64,000 bases of DNA from Ureibacillus galli (GTDB taxonomy: Bacteria > Bacillota > Bacilli > Bacillales_A > Planococcaceae): contig NZ_JACSQA010000014.1 of the NCBI RefSeq assembly GCF_014836845.1, positions 27,858 to 91,857 on the forward strand. The letters are read 5' to 3'. The notes under the pieces are model-generated. The model was given only the letters and a program-made list of their open reading frames with translations, ran no database searches and was not told the origin of the DNA. The stretch's first letter is position 1. Every line of letters begins with the position of its first letter. Made by a program: the position numbers and the translations under genes. Below, piece by piece: positions 26,697-35,997 of this stretch.

Positions 26697-28853
26697 TTAG
26701 TTCGAGATAGGTTGTTCCGATAAAATAATTTCTAATTGGTCGCCACCGAAAATTTCTTCGTCAAAGGATGAAGCTGTCCCATTTCTTAAAATCGTAAAAG
26801 TACCTTGAAAATCCCGGGGAAGTTGCCAATTTGAAAAACGGAACACATCTTGAAATTTCCATCGGCTTAAATCCTTTTCTACAATTGTTAGCGTTGAGCC
26901 GTTTCGAATTGTTGATGAAGGCGACAAAGCAGTTCCATTTAGCAATACTTCACGACATTGTTTAGTTAATTCTACTGTTTCATTTTGGAAAGTTACGATG
27001 ATTTTTTCTTCTAATGTTAAATTTAATTTAGCCATAATTACTTCTACCGTAGGAAGGGAGCTCACTTCTACTTTTAAACGATCACCATTTTTTACTGGAT
27101 AGTGAAGTTTGCTTGGTTTATCGTTAATCAATAAGGTTGGTGTGAAATCCTGTAAAAACATTGGTTGACCATCCACATGAATGCAAAAAGGCTGTAATTT
27201 ATGCATTAGATCAATTGCTTTTATATGTTTAAATACGTCTTCTACCGTTTCAATCGTTTCAATGTAAACTTGATCTCGGTCCTGTAATTCTATATCAAGC
27301 GAACAGTATTGGTTATTTACTTTTACTTTCGGTTCAATAGGATAAAGAGTACCTTGTACCGTTATAGATTTAAATAGGGCATCATCCACTATATCACGGA
27401 CAGTTACTTTCGCATCTTTACCATGTCTACCTTCTACCAATGTAATACAATCTCCATTTTGAATGAGTGTTTTTGTAGATGCAGGCTCGCCATTCACCAT
27501 AATTGTTGCTGGCTCACCATGTTCTCCTGGTAAAAAAATGTCTTGGCCATTCACTGTAATGGAAATGCCTTGACCAGGTTTACCATAGAGTTGTTTTGCT
27601 CGTATATTTGCAGCCAAAAAGGCATCTGATACAGTCATCTCCTTCATTTCAAACAAGCGAACAACTTGATCATTCACTGTTACCGTCATGTACTGGATGG
27701 GTGCCTTTTTTGCAGCAATCGCAATACCGATTGGAGTGACTAACTCAGGGGTTGATGGGATTGTTTCATCTTTTGTTACATTTTGAATGGCGTCAATTCC
27801 ACGAACCGCAACCCGATTTGCAGGAAGGTTTAAAACATGACTTAGTTCATTTGTTAAATTAGGAGTTAAACTACCACCACCAACTAACATAATTGCCTTT
27901 GGAGGTGTTTGATTGTTTAATCGTAAAATTTCTGATCCAATTGCTTTTGCTAAATTTTGAATAGACGGTTGAATAGCTTGGATCACTTCATCTCTTGGAT
28001 AAGATTGATCGAATCCTAATATGTCTTTAATCAGAATGTTTTCTTCCGTTGCTAATTGCCGTTTTGCCATTTCAGCCACAGGGAAATCTAATAAATAATG
28101 ATCGCTTAAGCTTTCCGTGATTTCATCTCCCGCTGTTGGCACCATTCCATAGGCGACAATGGTTCCTTTATCTGTAATGGCAATATCAGAAGTTCCTGCA
28201 CCGATATCGACTAAGGCAACGTTTAATCGTCTCATCGATTGGGGGATTAACACGTTGATTGCTGCAATCGGTTCTAAAGTTAATGCTTCCATTTCTAAAT
28301 CAGCCCGTTTCAGGGCAGCGAGTAATGATTCTACGACTACGCGGGGTAGGAAAGTTGCGATTACTTCAATTGTCGCTTCATTGCCTTGTTGGTCTAGTAA
28401 ACTACCGATTTCTTCGCCGTCCAACTTATAGTATAGGACAGAATAGCCTACACAATAATAATGATTAAACGATTCCTCTTCCTTCGTGGAAAGGAGTTGT
28501 TGTTGGGCATGTTGTACAGCCTGTAGTTCAAGTCTATTTATATCTTCCTCCGTGAAGATAGGTCGGTTCTTTATATTAATCGTAACACTTGCTTGCTCTG
28601 TTTTTAAGGCACGTCCAGCTGCGGCAACACTTACTTTAGATAGAGGGCCATGCTTTTCTTCAAGCTCCATTTTGATTTCTTTTATTAATTCCGCAACGTA
28701 TAACACATTATGTATTTGGCCATCTACCATAGCCCGTTCTTTATGTTCTTTTATAAGGATATCAATAACATGGAAATGGTCGTCCTGTTCTTCTAAAATA
28801 ATACCAACGACAGAACGGGTACCTATATCTAAAGCGAATAGTTTGGAACTCAA
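26697..28853 (-). CDS. FtsA/PilM-like actin-fold ATPase with repeat-containing C-terminal half
   Basis: A 718-residue protein. Residues 1-385 are an FtsA/PilM-type actin fold: phosphate-1 loop ALDIGTRSVVGI (7-18), phosphate-2 loop LVDIGAGTSDIAI (214-226) and adenosine loop MLVGGGSLTPNL (322-333). Annotated relatives are usually called cell division protein FtsA-like. Unlike FtsA there is no C-terminal amphipathic membrane helix. Instead residues about 388-715 hold roughly five related units of 52-64 residues, each ending in a (N/D)G(D/S) turn and a hydrophobic strand. The start is TTG 28853 with AAAGGA about 10 nt upstream. The gene is single, divergent from aroA and convergent with ytxGH. 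The function is not known; a role in cell-envelope or division assembly is inference only. Confidence 0.75.
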   Translation of the reverse strand: MSSKLFALDIGTRSVVGIILEEQDDHFHVIDILIKEHKERAMVDGQIHNVLYVAELIKEIKMELEEKHGPLSKVSVAAAGRALKTEQASVTINIKNRPIFTEEDINRLELQAVQHAQQQLLSTKEEESFNHYYCVGYSVLYYKLDGEEIGSLLDQQGNEATIEVIATFLPRVVVESLLAALKRADLEMEALTLEPIAAINVLIPQSMRRLNVALVDIGAGTSDIAITDKGTIVAYGMVPTAGDEITESLSDHYLLDFPVAEMAKRQLATEENILIKDILGFDQSYPRDEVIQAIQPSIQNLAKAIGSEILRLNNQTPPKAIMLVGGGSLTPNLTNELSHVLNLPANRVAVRGIDAIQNVTKDETIPSTPELVTPIGIAIAAKKAPIQYMTVTVNDQVVRLFEMKEMTVSDAFLAANIRAKQLYGKPGQGISITVNGQDIFLPGEHGEPATIMVNGEPASTKTLIQNGDCITLVEGRHGKDAKVTVRDIVDDALFKSITVQGTLYPIEPKVKVNNQYCSLDIELQDRDQVYIETIETVEDVFKHIKAIDLMHKLQPFCIHVDGQPMFLQDFTPTLLINDKPSKLHYPVKNGDRLKVEVSSLPTVEVIMAKLNLTLEEKIIVTFQNETVELTKQCREVLLNGTALSPSSTIRNGSTLTIVEKDLSRWKFQDVFRFSNWQLPRDFQGTFTILRNGTASSFDEEIFGGDQLEIILSEQPISN
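26700..27566 (-). repeat. Coding region for tandem approx. 60-residue protein units
   Basis: Codes for residues about 430-718 of the FtsA-like protein. The landmark Asp or Ser of the turn falls at residues 468, 527, 591, 653 and 705, spacings 59, 64, 62 and 52. Examples of the turn and strand are IQNGDCITLVE, LQDRDQVYIE, VKNGDRLKVE, IRNGSTLTIVE and FGGDQLEIIL. The units are similar in protein, not in DNA, so they are old duplications. Confidence 0.6.
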
Positions 28854-28921
28854 TGAAATCGCTTCCTTTCAGATGGAATCTATACTAACTTTAGCGAGTT
28901 GAAGCGCTAAATTAAAATTGC

Positions 28922-28950
28922 GTGACAATATGTATATTGTTGACTATAAT
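28922..28950 (+). promoter_or_regulatory. Sigma-A promoter of aroA
   Basis: GTGACA (28922-28927), 17-bp spacer, perfect TATAAT (28945-28950), about 75 nt before aroA. A small inverted repeat (TTTAGCG 28890-28896, CGCTAAA 28905-28911) lies just upstream, between the two divergent genes. Confidence 0.75.
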
Positions 28951-29024
28951 AAGACTATAACTAACAATGTATCATACATTTCAACGTTCTGAAAGAGTTC
29001 GGTACAGGGAGAGGAGAAAAGGAA

Positions 29025-30110
29025 ATGAGTGAAAAAAACTTAGAAATCCTTCGCAGTCAAATAGACGCTTTAAACCTCGAAATACTACGTCTAATTAATG
29101 AGCGAGCTGAGGTTGTAAATGAAATTGGTAAAATTAAAGAAAAACAAGGGGTAAACCGATATGATCCTCTTCGTGAACGACATATGTTAGATTTATTAAA
29201 AGAACACAATAAAGGCCCGTTAAATCAAATGACGGTTGATTATATATTTAAACAAATTTTTAAAACGGCACTAAAACAACTAGAGGCAGACAAGAAAAAG
29301 GAATTACTCGTATCTCGTAAGAAAAAATCCGAAGATACTATAATTGAGATTAATAATGAAAAAGTAGGAATAGGGGATCCAACTTTTGTATTTGGTCCTT
29401 GCTCTGTAGAATCCTATGAACAAGTAGCAGCTGTTGCAGCTTCTATCCAATCAAAAGGATTGAAGTTAATTCGCGGAGGGGCATATAAACCTCGTACTTC
29501 TCCATATGATTTCCAAGGTCTTGGGTTAGAAGGGTTAAAAATCTTAAAGCAAATTTCAAAAGAGTACGGCTTAGCAGTTGTAACGGAAATTGTTACTCCA
29601 ACGCATATTGAAGAAGCTCTAGATTACGTTGATGTTATCCAAATCGGTGCCCGCAATATGCAAAACTTTGAATTATTAAAAGCAGTTGGCGCAACAAATA
29701 AACCAGTCTTATTAAAAAGAGGCTTAGCTGCTACAATTGATGAATTTATTCATGCTGCTGAATACATTATGTCAAAAGGTAATGAAAATATTATCCTTTG
29801 TGAGCGCGGTATTCGTACTTATGAAAAAGCAACTCGTAATACGTTAGATATTTCTGCAGTACCGATTTTAAAACAAGAAACCCACTTACCGGTATTTGTC
29901 GATGTAACCCACTCAACAGGACGTCGTGATCTTCTATTACCATGTGCTAAAGCGGCTATTGCGATTGGAGCAGATGGAGTTATGGCAGAGGTGCATCCGG
30001 ATCCTTCTGTGGCCTTATCCGATTCTCAACAACAAATGGATATTCCGCAATTTGATGCTTTCTATAATGAAATACAAAAATTTATGAAACAATACGAATA
30101 CAAAGCATAA
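29025..30110 (+). CDS. aroA: Bifunctional chorismate mutase / 3-deoxy-7-phosphoheptulonate synthase
   Basis: First enzyme of the shikimate pathway, condensing phosphoenolpyruvate and erythrose 4-phosphate. The 361-residue protein has an N-terminal AroQ-type chorismate mutase domain (about 1-88, [23 protein letters not shown]), which in Bacillus serves as the allosteric sensor for chorismate and prephenate. The DAHP synthase barrel follows: FGPCSVES with metal ligand Cys126, [34 protein letters not shown] and MAEVHPDPS. It is the type I-beta enzyme of B. subtilis AroA(G). GAGGAG precedes ATG 29025, and ccpA follows as in B. subtilis. Confidence 0.96.
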   Translation: MSEKNLEILRSQIDALNLEILRLINERAEVVNEIGKIKEKQGVNRYDPLRERHMLDLLKEHNKGPLNQMTVDYIFKQIFKTALKQLEADKKKELLVSRKKKSEDTIIEINNEKVGIGDPTFVFGPCSVESYEQVAAVAASIQSKGLKLIRGGAYKPRTSPYDFQGLGLEGLKILKQISKEYGLAVVTEIVTPTHIEEALDYVDVIQIGARNMQNFELLKAVGATNKPVLLKRGLAATIDEFIHAAEYIMSKGNENIILCERGIRTYEKATRNTLDISAVPILKQETHLPVFVDVTHSTGRRDLLLPCAKAAIAIGADGVMAEVHPDPSVALSDSQQQMDIPQFDAFYNEIQKFMKQYEYKA

Positions 30111-30123
30111 TTTCTTAAAAAAA

Positions 30124-30160
30124 CCCAAAAAGTATCTTATAGGATACTTTTTGGGCTTTT
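30124..30160 (+). terminator. Terminator after aroA
   Basis: Perfect 13-bp stem CCCAAAAAGTATC (30124-30136) and GATACTTTTTGGG (30143-30155), then CTTTTTA. Confidence 0.9.
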
Positions 30161-30278
30161 TATTGAATAAAAGGCTGTAAATATTGAATCTTTATGAAGA
30201 TTGTGTGCTTTATATTGAAAAAGAAATGGAAATTATCGTATGATGAACATATTAATTTAATAAAAGGAGGCGTATCCT

Positions 30279-31277
30279 TTGACTGTAACGATTTATGATG
30301 TTGCACGTGAAGCGAATGTTTCAATGGCGACGGTCTCACGTGTAGTTAACGGAAACCAAAATGTAAAACCAGCAACAAGAAAAAAGGTACTAGAAGTGAT
30401 CGAACGTCTAGAATATCGACCGAATGCAGTTGCACGTGGTTTAGCAAGTAAAAAAACAACCACTGTCGGTGTAATTATTCCAGATATATCAAATAATATT
30501 TATGCAGAAGCTGCCCGCGGAATCGAAGATATTGCAACAATGTATCGATATAATATTATTTTAGCCAATTCCGATCAAAACGAAGAAAAAGAACTAACAC
30601 TTCTCGATACAATGCTAGGTAAACAAGTAGATGGCATTGTCATGATGAGTGATGCAGTTACCCCTAAATTACATCAGTCAATAGAACATTCTCCAGTACC
30701 AATCGTACTTGCTGGTTCGGTAGATGAATCGAATCAATTTGCTTCTGTTAATATTGATTATTTCCAAGCGTCCTATGAAGCGGTACAGTTGTTAATTGAA
30801 AATGGCCATAAGCGTATTGCTTTTGTATCTGGACCTCTACAATATACGATTAATTCAAAATTCAAATTGGAAGCCTATAAAAAGGCGATTGTTGATGCGA
30901 ATATGGAACTGGATGAAAGTTTAATTGTATCTGATGATGATACGTATGATAGTGGTATTGAAGCATGGGAGACATTAAGTGCCCTTGAAAATCCACCAAC
31001 TGCCTTCTTTGCAGGTAGTGATGAATTAGCAATCGGTCTTATACATGGTGCGCAAGATAGTGGAAAAAAAGTTCCGAACGAAATCGAAGTCATTAGTTTT
31101 GAAAATTCAAAACTTGCACGTATGGTACGTCCACAGCTGACAAGTGTCGTATTTCCTTTATATGATATTGGGGCAGTCGCTATGCGCTTATTGACGAAAA
31201 TAATGAATAAAGAAAAAATCGATAATCAATCCGTAATTATTCCCCATCGAATTGAGAAGCGGAATTCGGTTAAATAA
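30279..31277 (+). CDS. ccpA: Catabolite control protein A
   Basis: LacI-family master regulator of carbon catabolite control that binds cre sites together with HPr-Ser-P. The 332-residue protein has the LacI helix-turn-helix [28 protein letters not shown] (3-30), the hinge helix [13 protein letters not shown], and a periplasmic-binding-protein-like sensor domain. The high similarity to Bacillus CcpA in the region [27 protein letters not shown] and the position directly after aroA support CcpA over a paralogue. The start is TTG 30279 with AAAGGAGG. A cre-like site occurs in this window at 45823. Confidence 0.95.
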   Translation: MTVTIYDVAREANVSMATVSRVVNGNQNVKPATRKKVLEVIERLEYRPNAVARGLASKKTTTVGVIIPDISNNIYAEAARGIEDIATMYRYNIILANSDQNEEKELTLLDTMLGKQVDGIVMMSDAVTPKLHQSIEHSPVPIVLAGSVDESNQFASVNIDYFQASYEAVQLLIENGHKRIAFVSGPLQYTINSKFKLEAYKKAIVDANMELDESLIVSDDDTYDSGIEAWETLSALENPPTAFFAGSDELAIGLIHGAQDSGKKVPNEIEVISFENSKLARMVRPQLTSVVFPLYDIGAVAMRLLTKIMNKEKIDNQSVIIPHRIEKRNSVK

Positions 31278-31278
31278 T

Positions 31279-31310
31279 AAAAAGACAACTCATCATGAGT
31301 TGTCTTTTTT
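31279..31310. terminator. Bidirectional terminator ccpA / acuC
   Basis: AAAAGACAACTCAT and ATGAGTTGTCTTTT form a perfect stem with almost no loop; A-run and T-run flank it. It lies between convergent genes. Confidence 0.9.
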
Positions 31311-31311
31311 A

Positions 31312-32472
31312 CTAGCGATGTTCATTGCGAATAATATGTAATGCTTTCATTAACATTTGTGCATTTTTTTCTTCAATCTCCGCCTTGCGCGGAATTGGTT
31401 CGTACAAAGGAGTAGGGTCCTCCCATGTTGGGATAAAAGGAACAGGCGAATGGGACTGCCATCTTTCTAACCATTGGGTTGGTAGAGGACCAGATGGACA
31501 AGGCAAGTCGTTCATCTCTGTCCAAATAAAGGACCAGGCCCTTGGAACAACACGCCAAATATCATAACCTCCACCACCTACAGCAATCCATTTTCCATCA
31601 CAATAGTCGTGGGCTAGCTTATGGGCTAGTTTCGGAATCTCTTGATAGATTTTCATGGTGCCATATAAATGGGTAAGGGGATCAAAATAGTGGGCATCTG
31701 CACCATTTTGAGTAATGACGACGTCGGGTTTAAAATAGTCAAATACTTCCCGAACGGCCTGTTCATAAATCATTAAAAAACTCTCATCTTCTGTAAAAGC
31801 ATCGATTGGGAAATTAAAAGATGTACCATATCCTTGGCCATTGCCTCTTTCCGTCACATTACCCGTACCAGGAAAAAGATAGCGCCCAGTCTCATGGATG
31901 GAAAGAGTACAGACATTAGGGTCATCGTAAAAAGCCCATTGGACACCATCTCCATGATGGGCATCCGTATCGATATATAAAACTCTTGCGTTATATTTTT
32001 CTTGTATATAGCGTATTGCTACGGTGCTATCATTGTAGATACAAAAACCTGAAGCACGACCATGAAAACCATGGTGAAGTCCTCCACCAAGGTTTAAAGC
32101 ATGTCTACTTTTCCCTTGCATCACATAATCCACAGCTTGTAATGTACTTCCCACTAATAATGCGCTAGCTTCATGCATATTCGTGAAGATTGGTGTATCT
32201 TCAGTACCAATGCCATACATTTCGCATTGCTGAGGGGTTAATAGACCATGTCCAGCTTTTTTAACCGTATCGATATATTTTACATCATGTCCAAGGGCAA
32301 TTTCCTCATCGGTCGCAACCCTTGCCGGTATAATATCATCATCTGATAGCGCACCTATACTTTTCAATAAGTCCATTGTTAAAAGTAAACGTTTATGATT
32401 GAAAGGATGTGAGTCTGAAAATTTATATCCGAGTTGTTCAGGAGAATAAATAAACACGGCATTTTTCATCAT
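31312..32472 (-). CDS. acuC: Acetoin utilisation protein AcuC, class I HDAC-type deacetylase
   Basis: A 386-residue zinc deacetylase of the arginase/histone deacetylase fold. In B. subtilis AcuC removes the acetyl group that AcuA places on acetyl-CoA synthetase, so restoring its activity. Active-site segments are NLGGGLHHGFHGRASGFCIYND, IDTDAHHGDGVQWAFYDD and the later QNGADAHYFDPLTHL and VGGGGYD. The last gene of acuABC, it overlaps acuB by 4 nt (ATGA). A GGGG-rich ribosome site lies before ATG 32472. Confidence 0.94.
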   Translation of the reverse strand: MMKNAVFIYSPEQLGYKFSDSHPFNHKRLLLTMDLLKSIGALSDDDIIPARVATDEEIALGHDVKYIDTVKKAGHGLLTPQQCEMYGIGTEDTPIFTNMHEASALLVGSTLQAVDYVMQGKSRHALNLGGGLHHGFHGRASGFCIYNDSTVAIRYIQEKYNARVLYIDTDAHHGDGVQWAFYDDPNVCTLSIHETGRYLFPGTGNVTERGNGQGYGTSFNFPIDAFTEDESFLMIYEQAVREVFDYFKPDVVITQNGADAHYFDPLTHLYGTMKIYQEIPKLAHKLAHDYCDGKWIAVGGGGYDIWRVVPRAWSFIWTEMNDLPCPSGPLPTQWLERWQSHSPVPFIPTWEDPTPLYEPIPRKAEIEEKNAQMLMKALHIIRNEHR

Positions 32473-33113
32473 AGTTCAATCCCCGGTAAATTTGGCCATA
32501 AAACATGAAAGCCTTCTTTGCGTAAATCTTCAATAATTAATAGAGGATTAATAATTTGTACTCGGATAGATAAAATTTTTGAATTTGCATCATCAGCATC
32601 TGGATAGACTAAAACACTTAAAACGTTCGCTTTATGTTTTTTAAATACTTCAGCTATATTCGATAAAATACCTGGCTTATCGGTTACTTTAATATCAATT
32701 TTAGAAGAGGGTTTGTTGGCACCTGTTAGCTCGATATATGTATAAAGAAGGTCAGTTGTTGTAACGATACCTACTAATTTCCCCCCTGTCACGATTGGTA
32801 AGCAACTAATTTTTGATTCATATAAAGTAAGAGCGATATCCTCGATTGAATCAAGGGGATGACCAATTAAAGGGTCCTTGATCATAATTTTATCTAACGT
32901 TGTATTATAGGTAATTTGTTCATGATCATGAAGTGAAGATGGAAGAATATTTTTCAAATCATGTTGTGTAATAATGCCGACTAAAAAATTTCGATTATCC
33001 ACTATCGGTAAATGTCTAATTTGTTTCTCCTTCATTAGTTGAATGGCATCTTTGACTGTATTAGAAGGCAACAGTGAATAGACGTCTTTATTCATAATTT
33101 CTTCAATAATCAT
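32469..33113 (-). CDS. acuB: Acetoin utilisation protein AcuB (two CBS domains and ACT domain)
   Basis: A 214-residue protein with two CBS domains (about 2-60 and 75-130; IMNKDVYSLLPSNTVKDAIQLM, then IMIKDPLIGHPLDSIEDIALTL) and a C-terminal ACT domain (about 139-210, KIDIKVTDKPGILSNIAEVFKKHKANVLSVLVY). CBS domains usually bind adenylates and ACT domains amino acids or other small ligands, so AcuB is likely the sensor of the acetylation switch. Its exact part is unknown. Spaced 15 nt after acuA and overlapping acuC. Confidence 0.92.
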   Translation of the reverse strand: MIIEEIMNKDVYSLLPSNTVKDAIQLMKEKQIRHLPIVDNRNFLVGIITQHDLKNILPSSLHDHEQITYNTTLDKIMIKDPLIGHPLDSIEDIALTLYESKISCLPIVTGGKLVGIVTTTDLLYTYIELTGANKPSSKIDIKVTDKPGILSNIAEVFKKHKANVLSVLVYPDADDANSKILSIRVQIINPLLIIEDLRKEGFHVLWPNLPGIEL

Positions 33114-33128
33114 CTCATTTCCCCCTCG

Positions 33129-33761
33129 TTAATACATGTATCGATTTCTAAAACGTAATTGGTCGAAGCGTTCCATCGTGTCGTTATTTACTCGTTTCCC
33201 AACTCGGGCCATTAGACAGTTTGCTGGATGGGAACAAATTTCTGGATCATCGGTTGCGTAATATTCAAAGCCAACGACATTCATCATTCTCTCCATCATT
33301 TTTCGATAATCCCAAATATTTAAACCCGTTCCTTTTAAATCCCAATGCCAGTAATATTCCGTCGTAATAACTAAATAATCTTCCATCTCATCTCCCATGA
33401 AAGAAACTTGTAATAACTTTTTTCCTGCACCAAATCCTCGATAACTTGGAATCACTTCTATTGCTCCTAATTCAATCATGTTCTCTATACGATCTTCTGA
33501 CCAACTTTCCATTGGATCAGGATATAAATAGGTTACATAGCCAACGACGGTATTTCCATTGCGCATAATAATAATGCGTCCCTCTTCTAGATTTGCGATT
33601 CCTACTAAAGCCTTTTTTTGTTGCAAAGGGGGTCTAAAGGATACTAAATCTTCGTGGAAATCATAAAGCTGTAATTGTTCCGATGGGACTGGTCCCTCTA
33701 CTTTTACAATGCCATGCTTCGTTTCCATTTCTACTGAATAAAAATTTTTAATATGTTCCAT
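33129..33761 (-). CDS. acuA: Protein acetyltransferase AcuA (GNAT family)
   Basis: GNAT acetyltransferase that inactivates acetyl-CoA synthetase AcsA by acetylating its conserved lysine (established in B. subtilis). With the start at 33761 it has 210 residues, the same as the B. subtilis protein; GGAG lies 9 nt before that ATG. The acetyl-CoA binding region is visible in ELGAIEVIPSYRGFGAGKKLLQVSF (V-x-P-x-x-R-G-x-G-A/K). First gene of acuABC, divergent from its target acsA, with about 240 bp between the two starts. Confidence 0.93.
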   Translation of the reverse strand: MEHIKNFYSVEMETKHGIVKVEGPVPSEQLQLYDFHEDLVSFRPPLQQKKALVGIANLEEGRIIIMRNGNTVVGYVTYLYPDPMESWSEDRIENMIELGAIEVIPSYRGFGAGKKLLQVSFMGDEMEDYLVITTEYYWHWDLKGTGLNIWDYRKMMERMMNVVGFEYYATDDPEICSHPANCLMARVGKRVNNDTMERFDQLRFRNRYMY

Positions 33762-33875
33762 TCCATTTCGCTCCACAAAAAATGATAAATTCATTATATG
33801 ATAAATTATGCACAAAATCGCTGAATTTCGTTAAAAATGCATAAATTATTTCAAAATTTAAAACATTCGACTCAA

Positions 33876-33890
33876 AATGTTCTGAATATT
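33876..33890. promoter_or_regulatory. CodY-box candidate in the acuA/acsA intergenic region
   Basis: AATGTTCTGAATATT matches the 15-bp CodY consensus AATTTTCWGAAAATT at 13 positions. It lies between the divergent acuA and acsA starts, about 110 nt before acsA. B. subtilis acsA is known to be repressed by CodY and CcpA. No convincing cre site was found beside it. Confidence 0.5.
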
Positions 33891-34001
33891 GTAAAATATG
33901 ATTATGCTTATTTGAACTTCGGGATGAGATTATCCTCTCCTAATGCGATTTTAAATAAGTGGTTTATTTCTTCGAAATTGATTTTGAAAGGGGTAATTTT
34001 T

Positions 34002-35729
34002 ATGGGGATAAAAATTACGGACAAACTAGCAATTGTTACGGGGGAACATCATTTAAAAGATTATGATGAAACAGTTGCAACTTTTAATTGGCAAGAAACT
34101 GAAAAATCCTTTAGTTGGTATACAACGGGGAAGGTTAATGCGGCTTATGAGGCGATTGACAAACATGCAGAAAGCTTTAGAAAAAATAAGGTGGCTTTAT
34201 TTTTTGATGATGGGGTTCGAAAAGAAAGTTATACCTTTTATGACATGATGCGTTTGTCGAATAAAGCTGCGAACGTATTCAAGGAGAACTCAAGTTTGGA
34301 GAAGGGGGATCGATTATTTATTTTTATGCCTCGTTCACCGGAGTTATATTTTTCCCTATTAGGAGCTATTAAAATGGGTGTCATTGTTGGCCCTTTATTT
34401 GAAGCTTTTATGGAGGGAGCAGTTTATGATCGTTTAGCAGATAGTCACGCTAAAGCGCTTGTTACAACGCCAAATCTTTTAAGTCGAGTTCCGATTGAGA
34501 AATTACCACATTTAGAAACCATCTTCCTTGTTGGGGAACAAGTAGAAGAAACTGAAAAAATAGTTGATTTTAACCGTAAATTAAAGGGAGCTTCTAGCTT
34601 ATATGATATAGAGTGGGTTGATTTAGAAGATGGGCTGTTATTGCATTATACTTCAGGTTCAACGGGTGCTCCGAAAGGTGTTTTACACGTCCATAATGCA
34701 ATGATTCAACATTATCAAACAGCGAAATGGGTTCTTGATTTACAAGAACAAGATATTTATTGGTGTACTGCAGATCCAGGATGGGTTACAGGGACAGCTT
34801 ATGGAATATTTGGGCCATGGTTAAACGGTGTGACAAATTTAGTCATTGGTGGACGTTTTAGTCCTCAAAGTTGGTATGGAGCTATTGAACGTTACGGTGT
34901 GACAGTTTGGTATAGTGCGCCAACTGCATTCCGAATGTTAATGGGAGCGGGTTCTAATTTTTTAGAGCAATACGACCGTTCATCCTTGCGCCATGTGCTA
35001 TCTGTAGGGGAACCGTTAAATCCAGAAGTTATCCGTTGGGGAATGGATGAATTAGGTCATCGAATTCATGATACATGGTGGATGACAGAAACGGGAGGTC
35101 ATATGATCTGTAATTATCCTTCAATGGATATTAAACCCGGATCAATGGGAAAACCAGTACCAGGGATTTATGCTACGATCGTTGATGATGAAGGAAATGA
35201 AGTACCACCTTTTACGATGGGTAATTTAGCTATTCGAAAAGGTTGGCCGTCGATGATGCGTCAAATTTGGGGAAATCCTGAAAAGTATGATTCCTATTTC
35301 TTAAAAGGAGAATGGTATGTATCAGGAGATTCAGCTTATAAAGACGATGATGGTTATTTCTGGTTCCAAGGTCGCGTTGATGATGTGATTATGACTTCTG
35401 GTGAACGGGTAGGTCCTTTTGAAGTGGAAAGTAAATTGTTAGAACATCCTAACGTGATCGAAGCAGGAGTCATTGGTAAACCAGATCCTGTAAGAGGAGA
35501 AATTATTAAAGCCTTTATTGCATTGCGTGAAGGAATAACACCAACGGAACAATTAGCAGAGGAAATTCGCCATTTTGTTAAAGTGGGACTCGCTGCTCAT
35601 GCTGCTCCTCGTGAAATTGAATTTAAAGAGAAGCTTCCTAAAACACGGAGCGGTAAAATTATGCGTAGAGTCTTAAAAGCTTGGGAATTAAATCTTCCCA
35701 CAGGGGATTTATCAACGATGGAAGATTAA
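34002..35729 (+). CDS. acsA: Acetyl-CoA synthetase
   Basis: Activates acetate to acetyl-CoA through acetyl-AMP. The 575-residue adenylate-forming enzyme has the phosphate loop YTSGSTGAPKGVLHVH, the WWMTETGG motif (A5 region), the YVSGDSAYKDDDGYFWFQGRVDDVI hinge, and the C-terminal RSGKIMRR with the catalytic lysine at 552. This Lys is the acetylation target of AcuA. The open frame extends upstream to 33837, but GAAAGGGG before ATG 34002 and family length fix the start. Divergent from acuABC, which controls it. Confidence 0.95.
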   Translation: MGIKITDKLAIVTGEHHLKDYDETVATFNWQETEKSFSWYTTGKVNAAYEAIDKHAESFRKNKVALFFDDGVRKESYTFYDMMRLSNKAANVFKENSSLEKGDRLFIFMPRSPELYFSLLGAIKMGVIVGPLFEAFMEGAVYDRLADSHAKALVTTPNLLSRVPIEKLPHLETIFLVGEQVEETEKIVDFNRKLKGASSLYDIEWVDLEDGLLLHYTSGSTGAPKGVLHVHNAMIQHYQTAKWVLDLQEQDIYWCTADPGWVTGTAYGIFGPWLNGVTNLVIGGRFSPQSWYGAIERYGVTVWYSAPTAFRMLMGAGSNFLEQYDRSSLRHVLSVGEPLNPEVIRWGMDELGHRIHDTWWMTETGGHMICNYPSMDIKPGSMGKPVPGIYATIVDDEGNEVPPFTMGNLAIRKGWPSMMRQIWGNPEKYDSYFLKGEWYVSGDSAYKDDDGYFWFQGRVDDVIMTSGERVGPFEVESKLLEHPNVIEAGVIGKPDPVRGEIIKAFIALREGITPTEQLAEEIRHFVKVGLAAHAAPREIEFKEKLPKTRSGKIMRRVLKAWELNLPTGDLSTMED

Positions 35730-35792
35730 TATTTATTCATATGACCAACTGAAAAATATTTTGCCTAGACATTCATATTTATACAAACTTTC

Positions 35793-35833
35793 AAAGGGTA
35801 TTCATTGATTTTATTAATGGATATTCCTTTTTT
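35793..35833 (+). terminator. Terminator after acsA
   Basis: AAGGGTATTCATT and AATGGATATTCCTT pair with several G-U wobbles around a 9-nt loop, followed by eight T. Confidence 0.7.
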
Positions 35834-35860
35834 TTAACTTTAAGATTATTAAAAATACAG

Positions 35861-35889
35861 TTGACTAAATAATTATGCAGAATTATACT
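35861..35889 (+). promoter_or_regulatory. Sigma-A promoter of argCJBD
   Basis: TTGACT (35861-35866), 17-bp spacer, TATACT (35884-35889). It lies about 108 nt before argC. The spacer contains AATTATGCAGAATTAT, an AT-rich imperfect palindrome that could be an ArgR/AhrC operator half-site pair, but the match to the usual ARG box is poor. Confidence 0.7.
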
Positions 35890-35997
35890 ATCTTTATCTT
35901 AGGTATAATAATTGGAATATTAAAAGATTAGCATAAAAATACATAAACCCATGTCAAACTTTTTGAGGTGTGTTTTCAAATTATAGGGGTGAATTAT

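Noticed and set aside
28890..28911. Inverted repeat TTTAGCG/CGCTAAA upstream of the aroA promoter as a regulator site
   Set aside because: Short, single copy and no known partner; could be chance in an AT-rich gap.
33837..34001. 55-residue extension of AcsA
   Set aside because: No Shine-Dalgarno at the upstream ATG, composition unlike AcsA; GAAAGGGG supports 34002.
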